This document shows, in pieces, positions 6,613-14,111 of a DNA stretch of 49,264 bases (positions are counted from its first letter, which is position 1; every line of letters starts with the position of its first letter). The translations under genes were made by a program, and so were the position numbers. Source of the DNA: an uncultured Bacteroidia bacterium (GTDB taxonomy: Bacteria; Bacteroidota; Bacteroidia; Bacteroidales; UBA932); contig CACWOZ010000012.1 of NCBI GenBank assembly GCA_902762655.1, forward strand, positions 1 to 49,264, in the 5' to 3' direction. Below the pieces are notes generated by a model that was given only the letters and a program-made list of their open reading frames with translations, searched no databases and was not told the DNA's origin.

Positions 6613-7390
6613 CGTTAAGACTGTCTTTGATTATGGATACTGATAGATAACTTCCATAAATATCTGCCGTATAAAAAAGTCCAAGAATAGAACCAAGGGC
6701 AATGGTCCTCCAGTTGTCTAAGCCTTTTTTATTCCAGGAATCAGCGAACATTCCACCCAATGCTCCCACTATCAGAAAAGAGGATAAGCCGCTGGCGACA
6801 TCTCCTGCATATATTTTCCCAGATCCGGGAATAATTGCCGACATTACGGCGGCAATCTTAGGATTCTTGTGGTAATCTGCTTCCGGAGAGTTTTCCCATA
6901 CATCAAGGAAAGACTTCGCAAGAACGCTGTAGGGGCTGTCAGAAGGAATCTTGCGGAAATATTCATATGCAAGAGAGAAGTCGTGGATGTCATAGCAGAC
7001 TAGACCGCGGAGATAATCAAGAGTATCGGATGGGTGGAAGAGCCCCTCGGCGAAAAGAAGCCTTGATGCATCTTCATACATATGACTTCCTAGAGCATAG
7101 GAAAAGAATGCAGGATTGAGTGCACGTGTTGTCCCTATTTGGGAAGAAGTTATGTCAAATGTTGGGGTAAAAACCTCCAGAACCTTCTTCCGGAGAGAAT
7201 AAATACCTCTGGAGCGGGAGATAAATGAATTATTCAAAATCCTGTCTGCAAACGACAGGGGGCCGGCAACTTCGGGCCATGAAGGGTTGCTGAAATGGAG
7301 GATGCCAGTGCTATCGACGGGGGCCGATGCACCTGAATGGAACATAAACAGGAACAACGACAAAAGCGCACAAATGGTCTGTTTCATCAT
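6557..7390 (-). CDS. Hypothetical exported membrane protein, paralogue-like to its neighbour
   Basis: 277 residues with an N-terminal signal peptide (MMKQTICALLSLFLFMFHSG). The middle is a helical-repeat-like region (YLRGLVCYDIHDFSLAYEYF, near 128), and the C-terminus is membrane-associated with AAVMSAIIPGSGKIYAGD near 187 followed by two hydrophobic helices. The PGxGxxYxG pattern resembles the glycine motif of TM2-type membrane domains. Its start codon overlaps the stop of the LolA-like gene (ATGA, 7387-7390), which indicates translational coupling. Start at 7390 or 7387 (Met-Met). Function unknown. Confidence 0.78.
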   Translation of the reverse strand: MMKQTICALLSLFLFMFHSGASAPVDSTGILHFSNPSWPEVAGPLSFADRILNNSFISRSRGIYSLRKKVLEVFTPTFDITSSQIGTTRALNPAFFSYALGSHMYEDASRLLFAEGLFHPSDTLDYLRGLVCYDIHDFSLAYEYFRKIPSDSPYSVLAKSFLDVWENSPEADYHKNPKIAAVMSAIIPGSGKIYAGDVASGLSSFLIVGALGGMFADSWNKKGLDNWRTIALGSILGLFYTADIYGSYLSVSIIKDSLNDAQKTTLLFNLRIPLHSF

Positions 7391-8151
7391 TTACCTTTAA
7401 AATCCTTCAATCCCTTCTTAATGTCAATAACTACGGCATCGGAAGGAACCTTAAAATCATGCATATCCTCCCGCTCATCAATACGAAGATTACTATATAT
7501 ATCTAGCCTGACGGTAGAATCCCTCTGCTCTCCAAAATAAGATATTTCAGTGACCCGCATCGGAAAATGAAAGCCCTTCAATTCGGTATAATGTGACAGA
7601 TACGTCTTGGTAATGACCTGTCCCTTTTTATCGTAATAAAAACAACTGACCGGATGATAGGAAGAGTCTAGGGCTAACTGCACCATGGCGCACATGGAAC
7701 CAGATTTCAGAGGTTCGTATCGCCGGACGGTATAATCCCCATCCTTGAATGTGGATTTAAAAGCATAACCTTCTCTGGAAAGACCAAGGTCTGATCCCTG
7801 ACCGTCTGCAAAGATGCACAGAAGCTCATCCGAAGTATTAAACATACCTGGATCAAGGACCGCGAGCTCATTTTTCCCGGGATAGTATATATCAGTCCCT
7901 CCAAATGGATTGCTCAGCATGTAATATGTTGAGGGTCCATTTCCAAACGACACGATAAGACGTGATCCCCTAGTGTAATACAACTTCTTATCAGCCACAC
8001 GCATCTTTCCATTTGTCGCGGTTTTAGTCTGTTCTTCTACAGTAAACCATCTCTGCGCAGCACAGGGCACACATAATAAGACACAGTACAGCACTGAAAC
8101 AACAAAAAGGCGACCGGATGTGATCGCCCTTTTAGATTTTTTTTCCGCCAT
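7387..8151 (-). CDS. LolA-fold periplasmic protein (hypothetical)
   Basis: 254 residues. After a basic N-terminus and a signal peptide ending at CAAQ (about residue 32), the mature protein is strand-rich. It has the layout of LolA/LolB-like lipid-binding proteins: YYTRGSRLIVSFGN, then VTKTYL-type strands, and a C-terminal MRVTEISYFG...RLDIYSNLRID...DFKVPSD pattern like the FxVP ending of LolA relatives. Family assignment is by overall pattern and not by a decisive motif. The start at 8151 is chosen to give the signal peptide. It lies between the TM2 gene (12-bp gap) and the two PGxGxxYxG proteins, suggesting a shared envelope process. Confidence 0.65.
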   Translation of the reverse strand: MAEKKSKRAITSGRLFVVSVLYCVLLCVPCAAQRWFTVEEQTKTATNGKMRVADKKLYYTRGSRLIVSFGNGPSTYYMLSNPFGGTDIYYPGKNELAVLDPGMFNTSDELLCIFADGQGSDLGLSREGYAFKSTFKDGDYTVRRYEPLKSGSMCAMVQLALDSSYHPVSCFYYDKKGQVITKTYLSHYTELKGFHFPMRVTEISYFGEQRDSTVRLDIYSNLRIDEREDMHDFKVPSDAVVIDIKKGLKDFKGK

Positions 8152-8162
8152 TGGAAACCGGG

Positions 8163-8570
8163 CTAAATCCACATTATAAATGCAGGATTGTCCAGCCAGT
8201 TGGCCTGTCCCTTGACAAGGTCTACGATAAGGAGAATACCATCTACAAGGGGAACAACTCCGAAGATACCTCCAATGGTAAGGAAATACCAAAGGCAGTT
8301 AATGGGTTTTGTGCCAAGAATAAGCCTGTGGATACCGATTCCGCCAAGACCGACCCAGTCGACCACGAGGGCAATCACATTAGTTATCTGGGGATCTCCG
8401 CCCACAGATGATACGCTTGTTTCCGCCATTGACATGGAGGATGCAGACGCTTCCATTACAGCTTCACTGAAAATGGCATCAACTGCCGCCTCATCAACAG
8501 AGTAGTTGTTTGCAGAAGCAATCGCTACGAAAGCAAACACTGCAAAAAGGACTGCAAAAATCTTTTTCAT
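8163..8570 (-). CDS. TM2 domain protein with signal peptide
   Basis: 135 residues. A cleavable signal peptide (MKKIFAVLFAVFAFVAIASA) is followed by a short acidic and Ser-rich segment. Two membrane helices then carry the TM2 signature: GLGGIGIHRLILGTK near 75, then LWYFLTIGGIFGVVPLVDGI near 93. TM2 domains are pairs of helices joined by a short turn, often with a D-G pattern in the second helix; their function is generally unknown. This is the first gene of a four-gene minus-strand cluster, with a clear -7 box just upstream. Confidence 0.85.
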   Translation of the reverse strand: MKKIFAVLFAVFAFVAIASANNYSVDEAAVDAIFSEAVMEASASSMSMAETSVSSVGGDPQITNVIALVVDWVGLGGIGIHRLILGTKPINCLWYFLTIGGIFGVVPLVDGILLIVDLVKGQANWLDNPAFIMWI

Positions 8571-8595
8571 AAAAATAAGGTTTTAGTTAGTTATA

Positions 8596-8603
8596 CAAAT
8601 GTA
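8596..8603 (-). promoter_or_regulatory. Putative -7 element of the TM2 gene cluster
   Basis: The minus strand reads TACATTTG, matching TAnnTTTG exactly, and ends against the rnfA stop codon (8604-8606). The start codon of the TM2 gene is at 8570, so the leader would be about 20 nt. This separates the envelope cluster transcriptionally from the rnf operon that precedes it on the same strand. Confidence 0.55.
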
Positions 8604-9203
8604 TTAAACAATTCCGGAAAAACCAAGGAATGCCAGGGCCATGATGCCGACGGATATCAGCGCGATGGGCAGGCCCTTGAAAGCCTTGGGCACCTCGTTC
8701 ATGGCCAGATGCTCGCGGATTCCCGCAAAGAGCACCATTGCAAGGCCGTAGCCGAGCGAAGTGGCGAACGCGTAGACGGTCGCTTCGCCCAGGCCGAGCA
8801 TGTGGGCTTCTCCCCCGAAGGTGAATTCCTTGGTCACCACGTTGATGGCAACGCCGAGCACGGCGCAGTTGGTGGTGATGAGAGGAAGGAAGATTCCGAG
8901 GGCCTGATAGAGCGAAGGAGACACCTTCTTGAGCACGATCTCGACCATCTGCACCAGCGCCGCGATCACGAGGATGAAGGCGATGGTCTGCAGGAAGGTG
9001 AGGCCGAAGGGAACAAGCAGATACTTGTTGATGAGGAAGGTGACAACGGTTGCGAGCGTGATGACGAAGCACACGGCGAGGCTCATGCCGGAAGCCGTGG
9101 ACAGTTTGTTCGACACGCCCAGGAAGGGGCAGATTCCGAGGAACTGCGCCAGGACGATATTATTGACGAAAATCGCCGAGATGATGATGAGCAGATATTC
9201 CAT
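8604..9203 (-). CDS. rnfA: Rnf complex membrane subunit RnfA
   Basis: 199-residue integral membrane protein with six predicted helices. RnfA and RnfE form an inverted-topology pair in the Rnf (ferredoxin:NAD+ oxidoreductase) complex and bind an intramembrane iron-sulfur centre through cysteines in helices 1 and 4. The sequence has LAQFLGICPFLGVSNKL near 18 and LPLITTNCAVLGVAI near 107, the two conserved Cys-containing segments. Last gene of rnfBCDGEA. It can resemble NqrE, but its RnfB and RnfC neighbours settle it as Rnf. Confidence 0.94.
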   Translation of the reverse strand: MEYLLIIISAIFVNNIVLAQFLGICPFLGVSNKLSTASGMSLAVCFVITLATVVTFLINKYLLVPFGLTFLQTIAFILVIAALVQMVEIVLKKVSPSLYQALGIFLPLITTNCAVLGVAINVVTKEFTFGGEAHMLGLGEATVYAFATSLGYGLAMVLFAGIREHLAMNEVPKAFKGLPIALISVGIMALAFLGFSGIV

Positions 9204-9209
9204 AACGTC

Positions 9210-9791
9210 CTACTTTTTAGCGAGTTTATTGAACAGAACCATCAGATAGCCGAGCACGAGGAACGCGCCGGGAGCCATCACGAATGCAAGGATGCCGTCG
9301 CCGCTGATGAACTTCCATCCGAACACGGCGCCGCTGCCGAGAATCTCACGGACGATGCCGATGACGGTCAGCGACAGGGTGAAACCAAGGCCGATTCCGA
9401 TTCCGTCGAGGGCCGAATCCCAGACTCCGTTCTTGTTGGCGAAGGCTTCGGCGCGGCCGAGGATGATGCAGTTCACCACGATAAGCGGGATAAAGAGCCC
9501 AAGGGTCTTGTAGACGTCGGGAGTGAAGGCCTGCATAAGCAGCTGCAGCACAGTCACGAATGTGGCGATCACGACGATGTATACGGGGATGTGCACCTTG
9601 TCGGGCACTATCGGAGCAATCAGGGAAATCACTATGTTCGAGAGAATCAGCACGAACATCGTGGCAAGCCCCATCTCAAGGCCGTTCATGGCCGAGGTGG
9701 TGGTTGCAAGCGTAGGGCACATGCCCAGCACCAGCACGAAGGTCGGGTTCTCTTTCAGCAACCCTTTGGTAATCAAAGAAAACTTACTCAT
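9210..9791 (-). CDS. rnfE: Rnf complex membrane subunit RnfE
   Basis: 193-residue integral membrane protein, partner of RnfA. Conserved Cys segments are VLVLGMCPTLATTTSA near 20 and LFIPLIVVNCIILGRAEA near 98. The protein starts MSKFSLITKG and sits 3 bp after rnfG and 6 bp before rnfA, within one operon. It belongs to the electron path of the ion-translocating ferredoxin:NAD+ oxidoreductase in the inner membrane. Confidence 0.94.
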   Translation of the reverse strand: MSKFSLITKGLLKENPTFVLVLGMCPTLATTTSAMNGLEMGLATMFVLILSNIVISLIAPIVPDKVHIPVYIVVIATFVTVLQLLMQAFTPDVYKTLGLFIPLIVVNCIILGRAEAFANKNGVWDSALDGIGIGLGFTLSLTVIGIVREILGSGAVFGWKFISGDGILAFVMAPGAFLVLGYLMVLFNKLAKK

Positions 9792-9794
9792 GGC

Positions 9795-10349
9795 TTATTC
9801 CTCCAATGTTTTTACAAGAGCAACCGCCTGTGCGACAGCCTTGGTGTAGGCACGGGAAGTGATTGTGGAAGCGGTGATGGCATCTATGTCGCCACCATCC
9901 TTGGTGACGGCGAGCTTGCCTGCAAAACCCTTCCACTGCTCGCGGAAATGAGAATTCTCCTCGGTGCACTTCGCGCCCAGACCGGGGGTCTCGGAATGCG
10001 AAAGTACCGAAGTATTGTAGACGGTGCCGTCGGGAAGCACGCCCACCATCAGAGTGACGGGGCCTCCGAAGCCACCGGTAGTGGATTTCACTGCATAAGC
10101 GGTGACAGCGCCTTCGCCGTCGGTCTGGACGAAATATCCGTCCACACCTTCAGCATCCGAACTGAGTTCTTCGGAAATCTCCCCGCCCTCGGGAAGCACT
10201 TTGGCGATGGACGCCTGCGCTTCGGCGGCAGCGGCGGCTGCGATGGGCTCCGCAGTCACGACATAGATGACTCCCAGGATCGCGGCGCACACAAGGCAGA
10301 CCGCGGTCAGCACCAGAGCCATGTTGGTAAGATTCGATTTAGCTGCCAT
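9795..10349 (-). CDS. rnfG: Rnf complex flavoprotein subunit RnfG
   Basis: 184 residues. One N-terminal membrane helix (residues 8-32) anchors a periplasmic domain that carries covalently bound FMN. The flavinylation site is the DAITASTITSRAYTKAV segment near residue 155, where the family motif is S/T-G-A-T-S/T. Here the Gly and Ala before the flavinylated Thr appear as Ala and Ser, which is within the spread of the family. ETPGLGAKC near 120 is the other family signature. The Ala-rich stretch after the helix is typical. The gene sits between rnfD and rnfE. Confidence 0.93.
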   Translation of the reverse strand: MAAKSNLTNMALVLTAVCLVCAAILGVIYVVTAEPIAAAAAAEAQASIAKVLPEGGEISEELSSDAEGVDGYFVQTDGEGAVTAYAVKSTTGGFGGPVTLMVGVLPDGTVYNTSVLSHSETPGLGAKCTEENSHFREQWKGFAGKLAVTKDGGDIDAITASTITSRAYTKAVAQAVALVKTLEE

Positions 10350-10351
10350 AT

Positions 10352-11311
10352 CTACTTCCTCCCGAATTTACGCTGGTGGAACTTCATATTGATGAGCGGC
10401 ACCGCCATGTTCATGAGAAGGATGGCGAAGGACATGCCCTCGGGATAGGACCCGAAGTAACGTATCATCATCACGATGAATCCGATGCCGACTCCGTAAA
10501 TCACGCCGCCCCAGGTGCTCATGGGAGAAGTGACATAGTCGGTGGCCATGAAGCAGGCTCCGAGGATGACACCGCCGGTGAGCAGGTTGAAAAGAGGGCC
10601 AGTGAACTGCGCGGGATCCGCCAGATGGAAGATGCACGCAACGACCGCCACGGTAGCGAAGATGCTGAGGGTGATCCAGGGCTTGATGACCTTGCGGACG
10701 AGCAGGTACACCCAGCCGGCGAGCAGCGCAAGCGCCGAAATTTCGCCGGCGGAACCGCCGATGTTGCGGAAAAGGGTCTGCAGGTTCACGAGTTTGTCGG
10801 CCTCAAGGGCGCCGAGGATGGGCACCTGGCCCAGCAGGGTCGCACCGGAGAAGGCATCCACGTTGCTGATGAAACCGGCGGGAACGGTCCAGTCGGTCAT
10901 GAAGGTCGGGAAGGACACGAGCAGGAACACGCGGCCGGTGATGGCCGGATTGAAGATGTTCTGCCCTATGCCGCCGAAGGTCATCTTGGCGACCGCGATG
11001 GCCACGACCGCACCGATGAACACCACCCACAGGGGGCAGGTCGGAGGGAGGTTCATGGCGAGAAGAATTCCCGTGACGATGGCTGAAAGGTCGCCCGTGG
11101 TGGAAGCTTTCTTAAGAAGATACTTGGTGATTGCCCATTCCAGCACGACGCAGGAGGCCACGCTGAATGCCATGATGGCAATTTCGCTCAGTCCGTAGTA
11201 CAAGAACGAGACGATGACAGCGGGGCACAGGGCAATGATAACGTCCAGCATCAGCTTCCTGGTGCTGACCGCTGCATGTATATGGGGATTAGGTGATACG
11301 ATATAGGCCAT
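10352..11311 (-). CDS. rnfD: Rnf complex membrane flavoprotein subunit RnfD
   Basis: 319-residue membrane protein with about nine helices, which binds a covalent FMN on the outer side. The flavinylation motif is clear: DAFSGATLLG near residue 155 (S-G-A-T). The N-terminus SPNPHIHAAVSTRKLMLDVI is the family signature, as are TFGGIGQNIFNPAITGRVFL near 113 and FMATDYVTSPM near 258. It lies 2 bp upstream of rnfG and 5 bp downstream of rnfC. Confidence 0.96.
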   Translation of the reverse strand: MAYIVSPNPHIHAAVSTRKLMLDVIIALCPAVIVSFLYYGLSEIAIMAFSVASCVVLEWAITKYLLKKASTTGDLSAIVTGILLAMNLPPTCPLWVVFIGAVVAIAVAKMTFGGIGQNIFNPAITGRVFLLVSFPTFMTDWTVPAGFISNVDAFSGATLLGQVPILGALEADKLVNLQTLFRNIGGSAGEISALALLAGWVYLLVRKVIKPWITLSIFATVAVVACIFHLADPAQFTGPLFNLLTGGVILGACFMATDYVTSPMSTWGGVIYGVGIGFIVMMIRYFGSYPEGMSFAILLMNMAVPLINMKFHQRKFGRK

Positions 11312-11316
11312 AACTA

Positions 11317-12687
11317 CTACTGTTTAGTGTTAGACTTCTGCGCAGCAGCCCTTGCCCGTATCGCGGCCATCACCTGACCCTTTGCCTGGCGGATATGGTC
11401 CAGCAGAGGGATATAGGCGGGGCAACTGTAAAGGCAGCAGCCGCACTCGATGCAATCCTGCACGGCATTCTTCTCAAGAGCTTCGAGATCGCCGGCCGCA
11501 TAAAGCCTGCGGAGCAGGAAAGGCTCCAGGCCCATGGGGCAGGCATCTGCGCAACGGCCGCAGCGGATGCAGAGACTCTCCTGTCCGCGCCTGGTCGATG
11601 CCTCGGAAAGATAAAGTATGGAAGATGAGCCCTTGACGGTGGCGGCGTCGAGATTCGCAATGGCGCGCCCCATCATGGGACCGCCGCTCACGAGTTTCGC
11701 TGCCCCCTCAGGCACTCCGCCGGCATATTCGGCGATGTAACTGAGCGGCATGCCGATGCGGAAAAGGTAGTTGTGCTGCCTTTCCACGGGCAGGCAGTTG
11801 CCGGTGATGGTCAGGGTGTTGGTAATGAGCGGCTTATTCTTCTGCACAGCCTCGTAGACCGCGAGAGACGTGGCCACGTTCTGCACCACTGCGCCAACAC
11901 TGATAGGCAGTCCGCCGGAACCCACCTCACGGTGCATCACGGCCTGGATCAACTGCTTCTCACCGCCCTGCGGATACTTCTTCTTGAGAGGAAGCACCTC
12001 GATTCCCTTGTAAGGGAGTGTGGCGAGGGCCTTGCCCATGGCCTCGATGGCCTCGGGCTTGTTCTCCTCGATGCCGATCACGGTGCGGCATCCGCCGAGC
12101 ACCTTCTGCATGATGGCTGCACCGACGATGATCTCCTTCGTGCGCTCGAGCATGATGCGGTAGTCGCTGGTGAGATAGGGCTCGCACTCAGCTCCGTTCA
12201 GGATGAGGCACTCGGCCACACTGCCGGGAGCGGGATTGAGTTTCACATGGGTGGGGAAGGTCGCACCTCCGAGTCCGACCACGCCGCAGGCCTTGATCTT
12301 ATCGAGGATGGCAGCACGGTCTTCCGGGATTTCAGTGACGAGGGTGTCGGAGAGATCGACTCCCTCTACCCACTCGTCGCCCTCAACTGCGATTTCAACA
12401 TGCATGACATTGTTGCCGGCAAGGTCCTTGCGGGGAGCGATGGACTTCACGGTGCCGGAAGCTGGGGCATGCACGAATGCGGATATGAATCCGCCGGGTT
12501 CGGCTATCACCTGGCCTGTCTTCACCTTGTCGCCGACGGCCACGATAGGCTTCGCGGGGGCTCCGAGGTGCTGGGCCATGGAAACATACATGGTCTGGGG
12601 CAGGGGCAGCACCTCGATGGCGCAGCCGCGTGCCAGCTTGGCGTCATCCGGATGCACACCGCCAATTGCAAACGTTATCTTACTCAT
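11317..12687 (-). CDS. rnfC: Rnf complex NADH-binding subunit RnfC
   Basis: 456-residue cytoplasmic subunit that exchanges electrons with NAD+. It has the Nqo1-like FMN/NAD domain (CGVVGLGGATFPTHVKL near 134, LILNGAECEPYLTSD near 163), then two [4Fe-4S] motifs at the C-terminus (CIRCGRCADACP and CIECGCCLYSCP). The start at 12687 is supported by an excellent Shine-Dalgarno (AAGGAGG, 7 nt before ATG), which is notable because such sites are uncommon in this phylum. The gene overlaps the rnfB stop by 8 bp. Confidence 0.97.
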   Translation of the reverse strand: MSKITFAIGGVHPDDAKLARGCAIEVLPLPQTMYVSMAQHLGAPAKPIVAVGDKVKTGQVIAEPGGFISAFVHAPASGTVKSIAPRKDLAGNNVMHVEIAVEGDEWVEGVDLSDTLVTEIPEDRAAILDKIKACGVVGLGGATFPTHVKLNPAPGSVAECLILNGAECEPYLTSDYRIMLERTKEIIVGAAIMQKVLGGCRTVIGIEENKPEAIEAMGKALATLPYKGIEVLPLKKKYPQGGEKQLIQAVMHREVGSGGLPISVGAVVQNVATSLAVYEAVQKNKPLITNTLTITGNCLPVERQHNYLFRIGMPLSYIAEYAGGVPEGAAKLVSGGPMMGRAIANLDAATVKGSSSILYLSEASTRRGQESLCIRCGRCADACPMGLEPFLLRRLYAAGDLEALEKNAVQDCIECGCCLYSCPAYIPLLDHIRQAKGQVMAAIRARAAAQKSNTKQ

Positions 12688-13693
12688 TGCTGACCTCCTT
12701 TTTAACTGATTCCGTCGCGGCGGAAACGGCAGTGCCGTCAACGGAAGTTTTTTGAGCGGGCTCGTGCGTGGCGGTAGCGGAGTTGACGGCACTGCCGTCT
12801 CCGCCCTGCGCCGCAGCCTTGGCAGCAGCATTGCGGGCAGCAACACGCGCCTTGATACCATCGCGATCAAGCGGTTTCGGGAAATTCACCCCATGGATGG
12901 CCCCGGTCGGGCACATCGCCTCGCACTCGCGGCAAAGCTTGCACTTCGCGAAATCTATATAAGCAATATTGTTCTCCAGAGTTATGGCATCGTGAGTACA
13001 GGTCTTCACGCAGATACCGCAACCGATGCAGGCATTGGCGCAAGCCTTCCTGGCGGCAGGGCCCTTGTCCTGATTGCGGCAGGACACGAACTCCCTCATA
13101 CCGCGAGGCCCCTTTGCCCTAAGTTCGATGAGGGCCTTCGGGCAGGCCTTCACGCACTTGCCGCAAGCCACGCACTTAGCCTCATCCACCACCGGCAGAC
13201 CGGTTTCGGCATCCATGCTCAGCGCACCGAACTCGCAGGCAGCCACGCAATCCCCGCAACCAAGGCAGCCGAACGAACAGCCCGTGTCACCGGAATAAAG
13301 CGCTGCCTTCACGCGGCAACTGAGCGCTCCATCATAAACATTCACCTTGGGGCGTACGGCACAACTGCCATTGCAGCGCAACACGGCCACCTGAGGGGCT
13401 TTCTCCTCGACTTTGTAACCGAGAATGTCAGCAACCTTCTTCATCACTTCGTTCCCTCCTACGGGGCAGAAATGCGCACTGAGGTCGCTGGCCTTCACGG
13501 CAGTATCGGCGAAAGCATGGCAGCCGGCATAGCCGCAACCGCCGCAATTCGCTCCCGGCAGAGTCTTCTCGATCTGCTCGATGCGCGGGTCTTCCTCAAC
13601 CTTGAATTTCTCGGCGATGAGGAAGAGGACCACTGCGAGCAGCAGACCCAGCCCGGCCAGGATCACGATAGTCCAGATAACAATTGAATTCAT
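12680..13693 (-). CDS. rnfB: Rnf complex ferredoxin-like subunit RnfB, long form with palindrome in its tail
   Basis: 337 residues. An N-terminal membrane helix (residues 4-27) is followed by a four-Cys [4Fe-4S] domain (GANCGGCGYAGCHAF, near 48). Ferredoxin-like motifs follow: CLGCGDCVAACEFG, CVACGKCVKACPKA, CIGCGICVKTC and CKLCRECEAMCPTGA. This fits the longer anaerobe-type RnfB that accepts electrons from reduced ferredoxin. The last 45 residues are a low-complexity Ala/Thr/Ser tail that contains a 24-bp-arm palindromic element (12719-12805). The gene follows rseC with a 4-bp ATGA overlap. Confidence 0.95.
   Translation of the reverse strand: MNSIVIWTIVILAGLGLLLAVVLFLIAEKFKVEEDPRIEQIEKTLPGANCGGCGYAGCHAFADTAVKASDLSAHFCPVGGNEVMKKVADILGYKVEEKAPQVAVLRCNGSCAVRPKVNVYDGALSCRVKAALYSGDTGCSFGCLGCGDCVAACEFGALSMDAETGLPVVDEAKCVACGKCVKACPKALIELRAKGPRGMREFVSCRNQDKGPAARKACANACIGCGICVKTCTHDAITLENNIAYIDFAKCKLCRECEAMCPTGAIHGVNFPKPLDRDGIKARVAARNAAAKAAAQGGDGSAVNSATATHEPAQKTSVDGTAVSAATESVKKEVSNE
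12719..12805. repeat. Palindromic insertion element in the rnfB tail
   Basis: Arms at 12719-12742 and 12782-12805 are inverted repeats matching at 23 of 24 positions (GGCGGAAACGGCAGTGCC.. and its complement). They are separated by 39 bp. The element is in frame in the C-terminal tail of RnfB and encodes VNSATATHEP and SVDGTAVSAA-type sequence. The core is unlike the 73-bp core in fmt and atpG, but the architecture (long near-perfect arms, coding in frame, poorly conserved protein segment) is the same. Confidence 0.8.
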
Positions 13694-14106
13694 TTTTCCT
13701 TTATATAAAAAGAATATTCGTTTTTAAGCCTGTTCCGGAAAAGCCACAGGAACAGATAGTACACGCCTACCGCAGCAATCGCGGCGAGCCCGGAGGCAAG
13801 TTCGCCAAGACCAGCGGCATTGAGCCCGAGCAGGACGGCCATCAGAACCACAAGGGGAATCGCATAAGCCAGCCAGACGGCCTTGAAGCCCATGCTGCGC
13901 TTGAGCAGGACATGTACCTCCTGCCCTACATGCCAGTCGCCCACGGTAGCCGGCACGCTGATGGCCTTGTGGGTGGCGTCCGCGGTACCGCAGAGCCCTG
14001 CCGCATGACAAGTTGCACAAGCGGACTCCGCCACGATTTCTACCGTGATGAAGTCCGGTGCAATGTCTACGATTTTCCCTATATGTGATATTTCCGCTGC
14101 CGCCAT
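13690..14106 (-). CDS. rseC: RseC/MucC-like membrane protein at head of the rnf operon
   Basis: 138 residues. A small N-terminal domain has the redox-type cysteine pattern of SoxR-reducing/RseC proteins (CATCHAAGLCG near 30), followed by GQEVHVLL and two membrane helices (about 75-95 and 100-125). RseC-family genes commonly precede rnfB in Bacteroidetes and assist or regulate the complex. The stop overlaps the rnfB start (ATGA) and the start lies 5 bp after dnaB. The family is clear; the exact role is inferred. Confidence 0.88.
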   Translation of the reverse strand: MAAAEISHIGKIVDIAPDFITVEIVAESACATCHAAGLCGTADATHKAISVPATVGDWHVGQEVHVLLKRSMGFKAVWLAYAIPLVVLMAVLLGLNAAGLGELASGLAAIAAVGVYYLFLWLFRNRLKNEYSFYIKEK

Positions 14107-14111
14107 GTCTG

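Noticed and set aside
8709-10448. A 579-codon plus-strand open frame antisense to rnfA, rnfE and rnfG
   Set aside because: The translation is very rich in His, Glu and Asp, with no fold-like pattern, while the minus strand encodes clear Rnf subunits.
12688-12870. Longer RnfC start upstream of 12687
   Set aside because: The extra residues are rnfB read in another frame. The ATG at 12687 has a perfect Shine-Dalgarno and gives the normal RnfC N-terminus.
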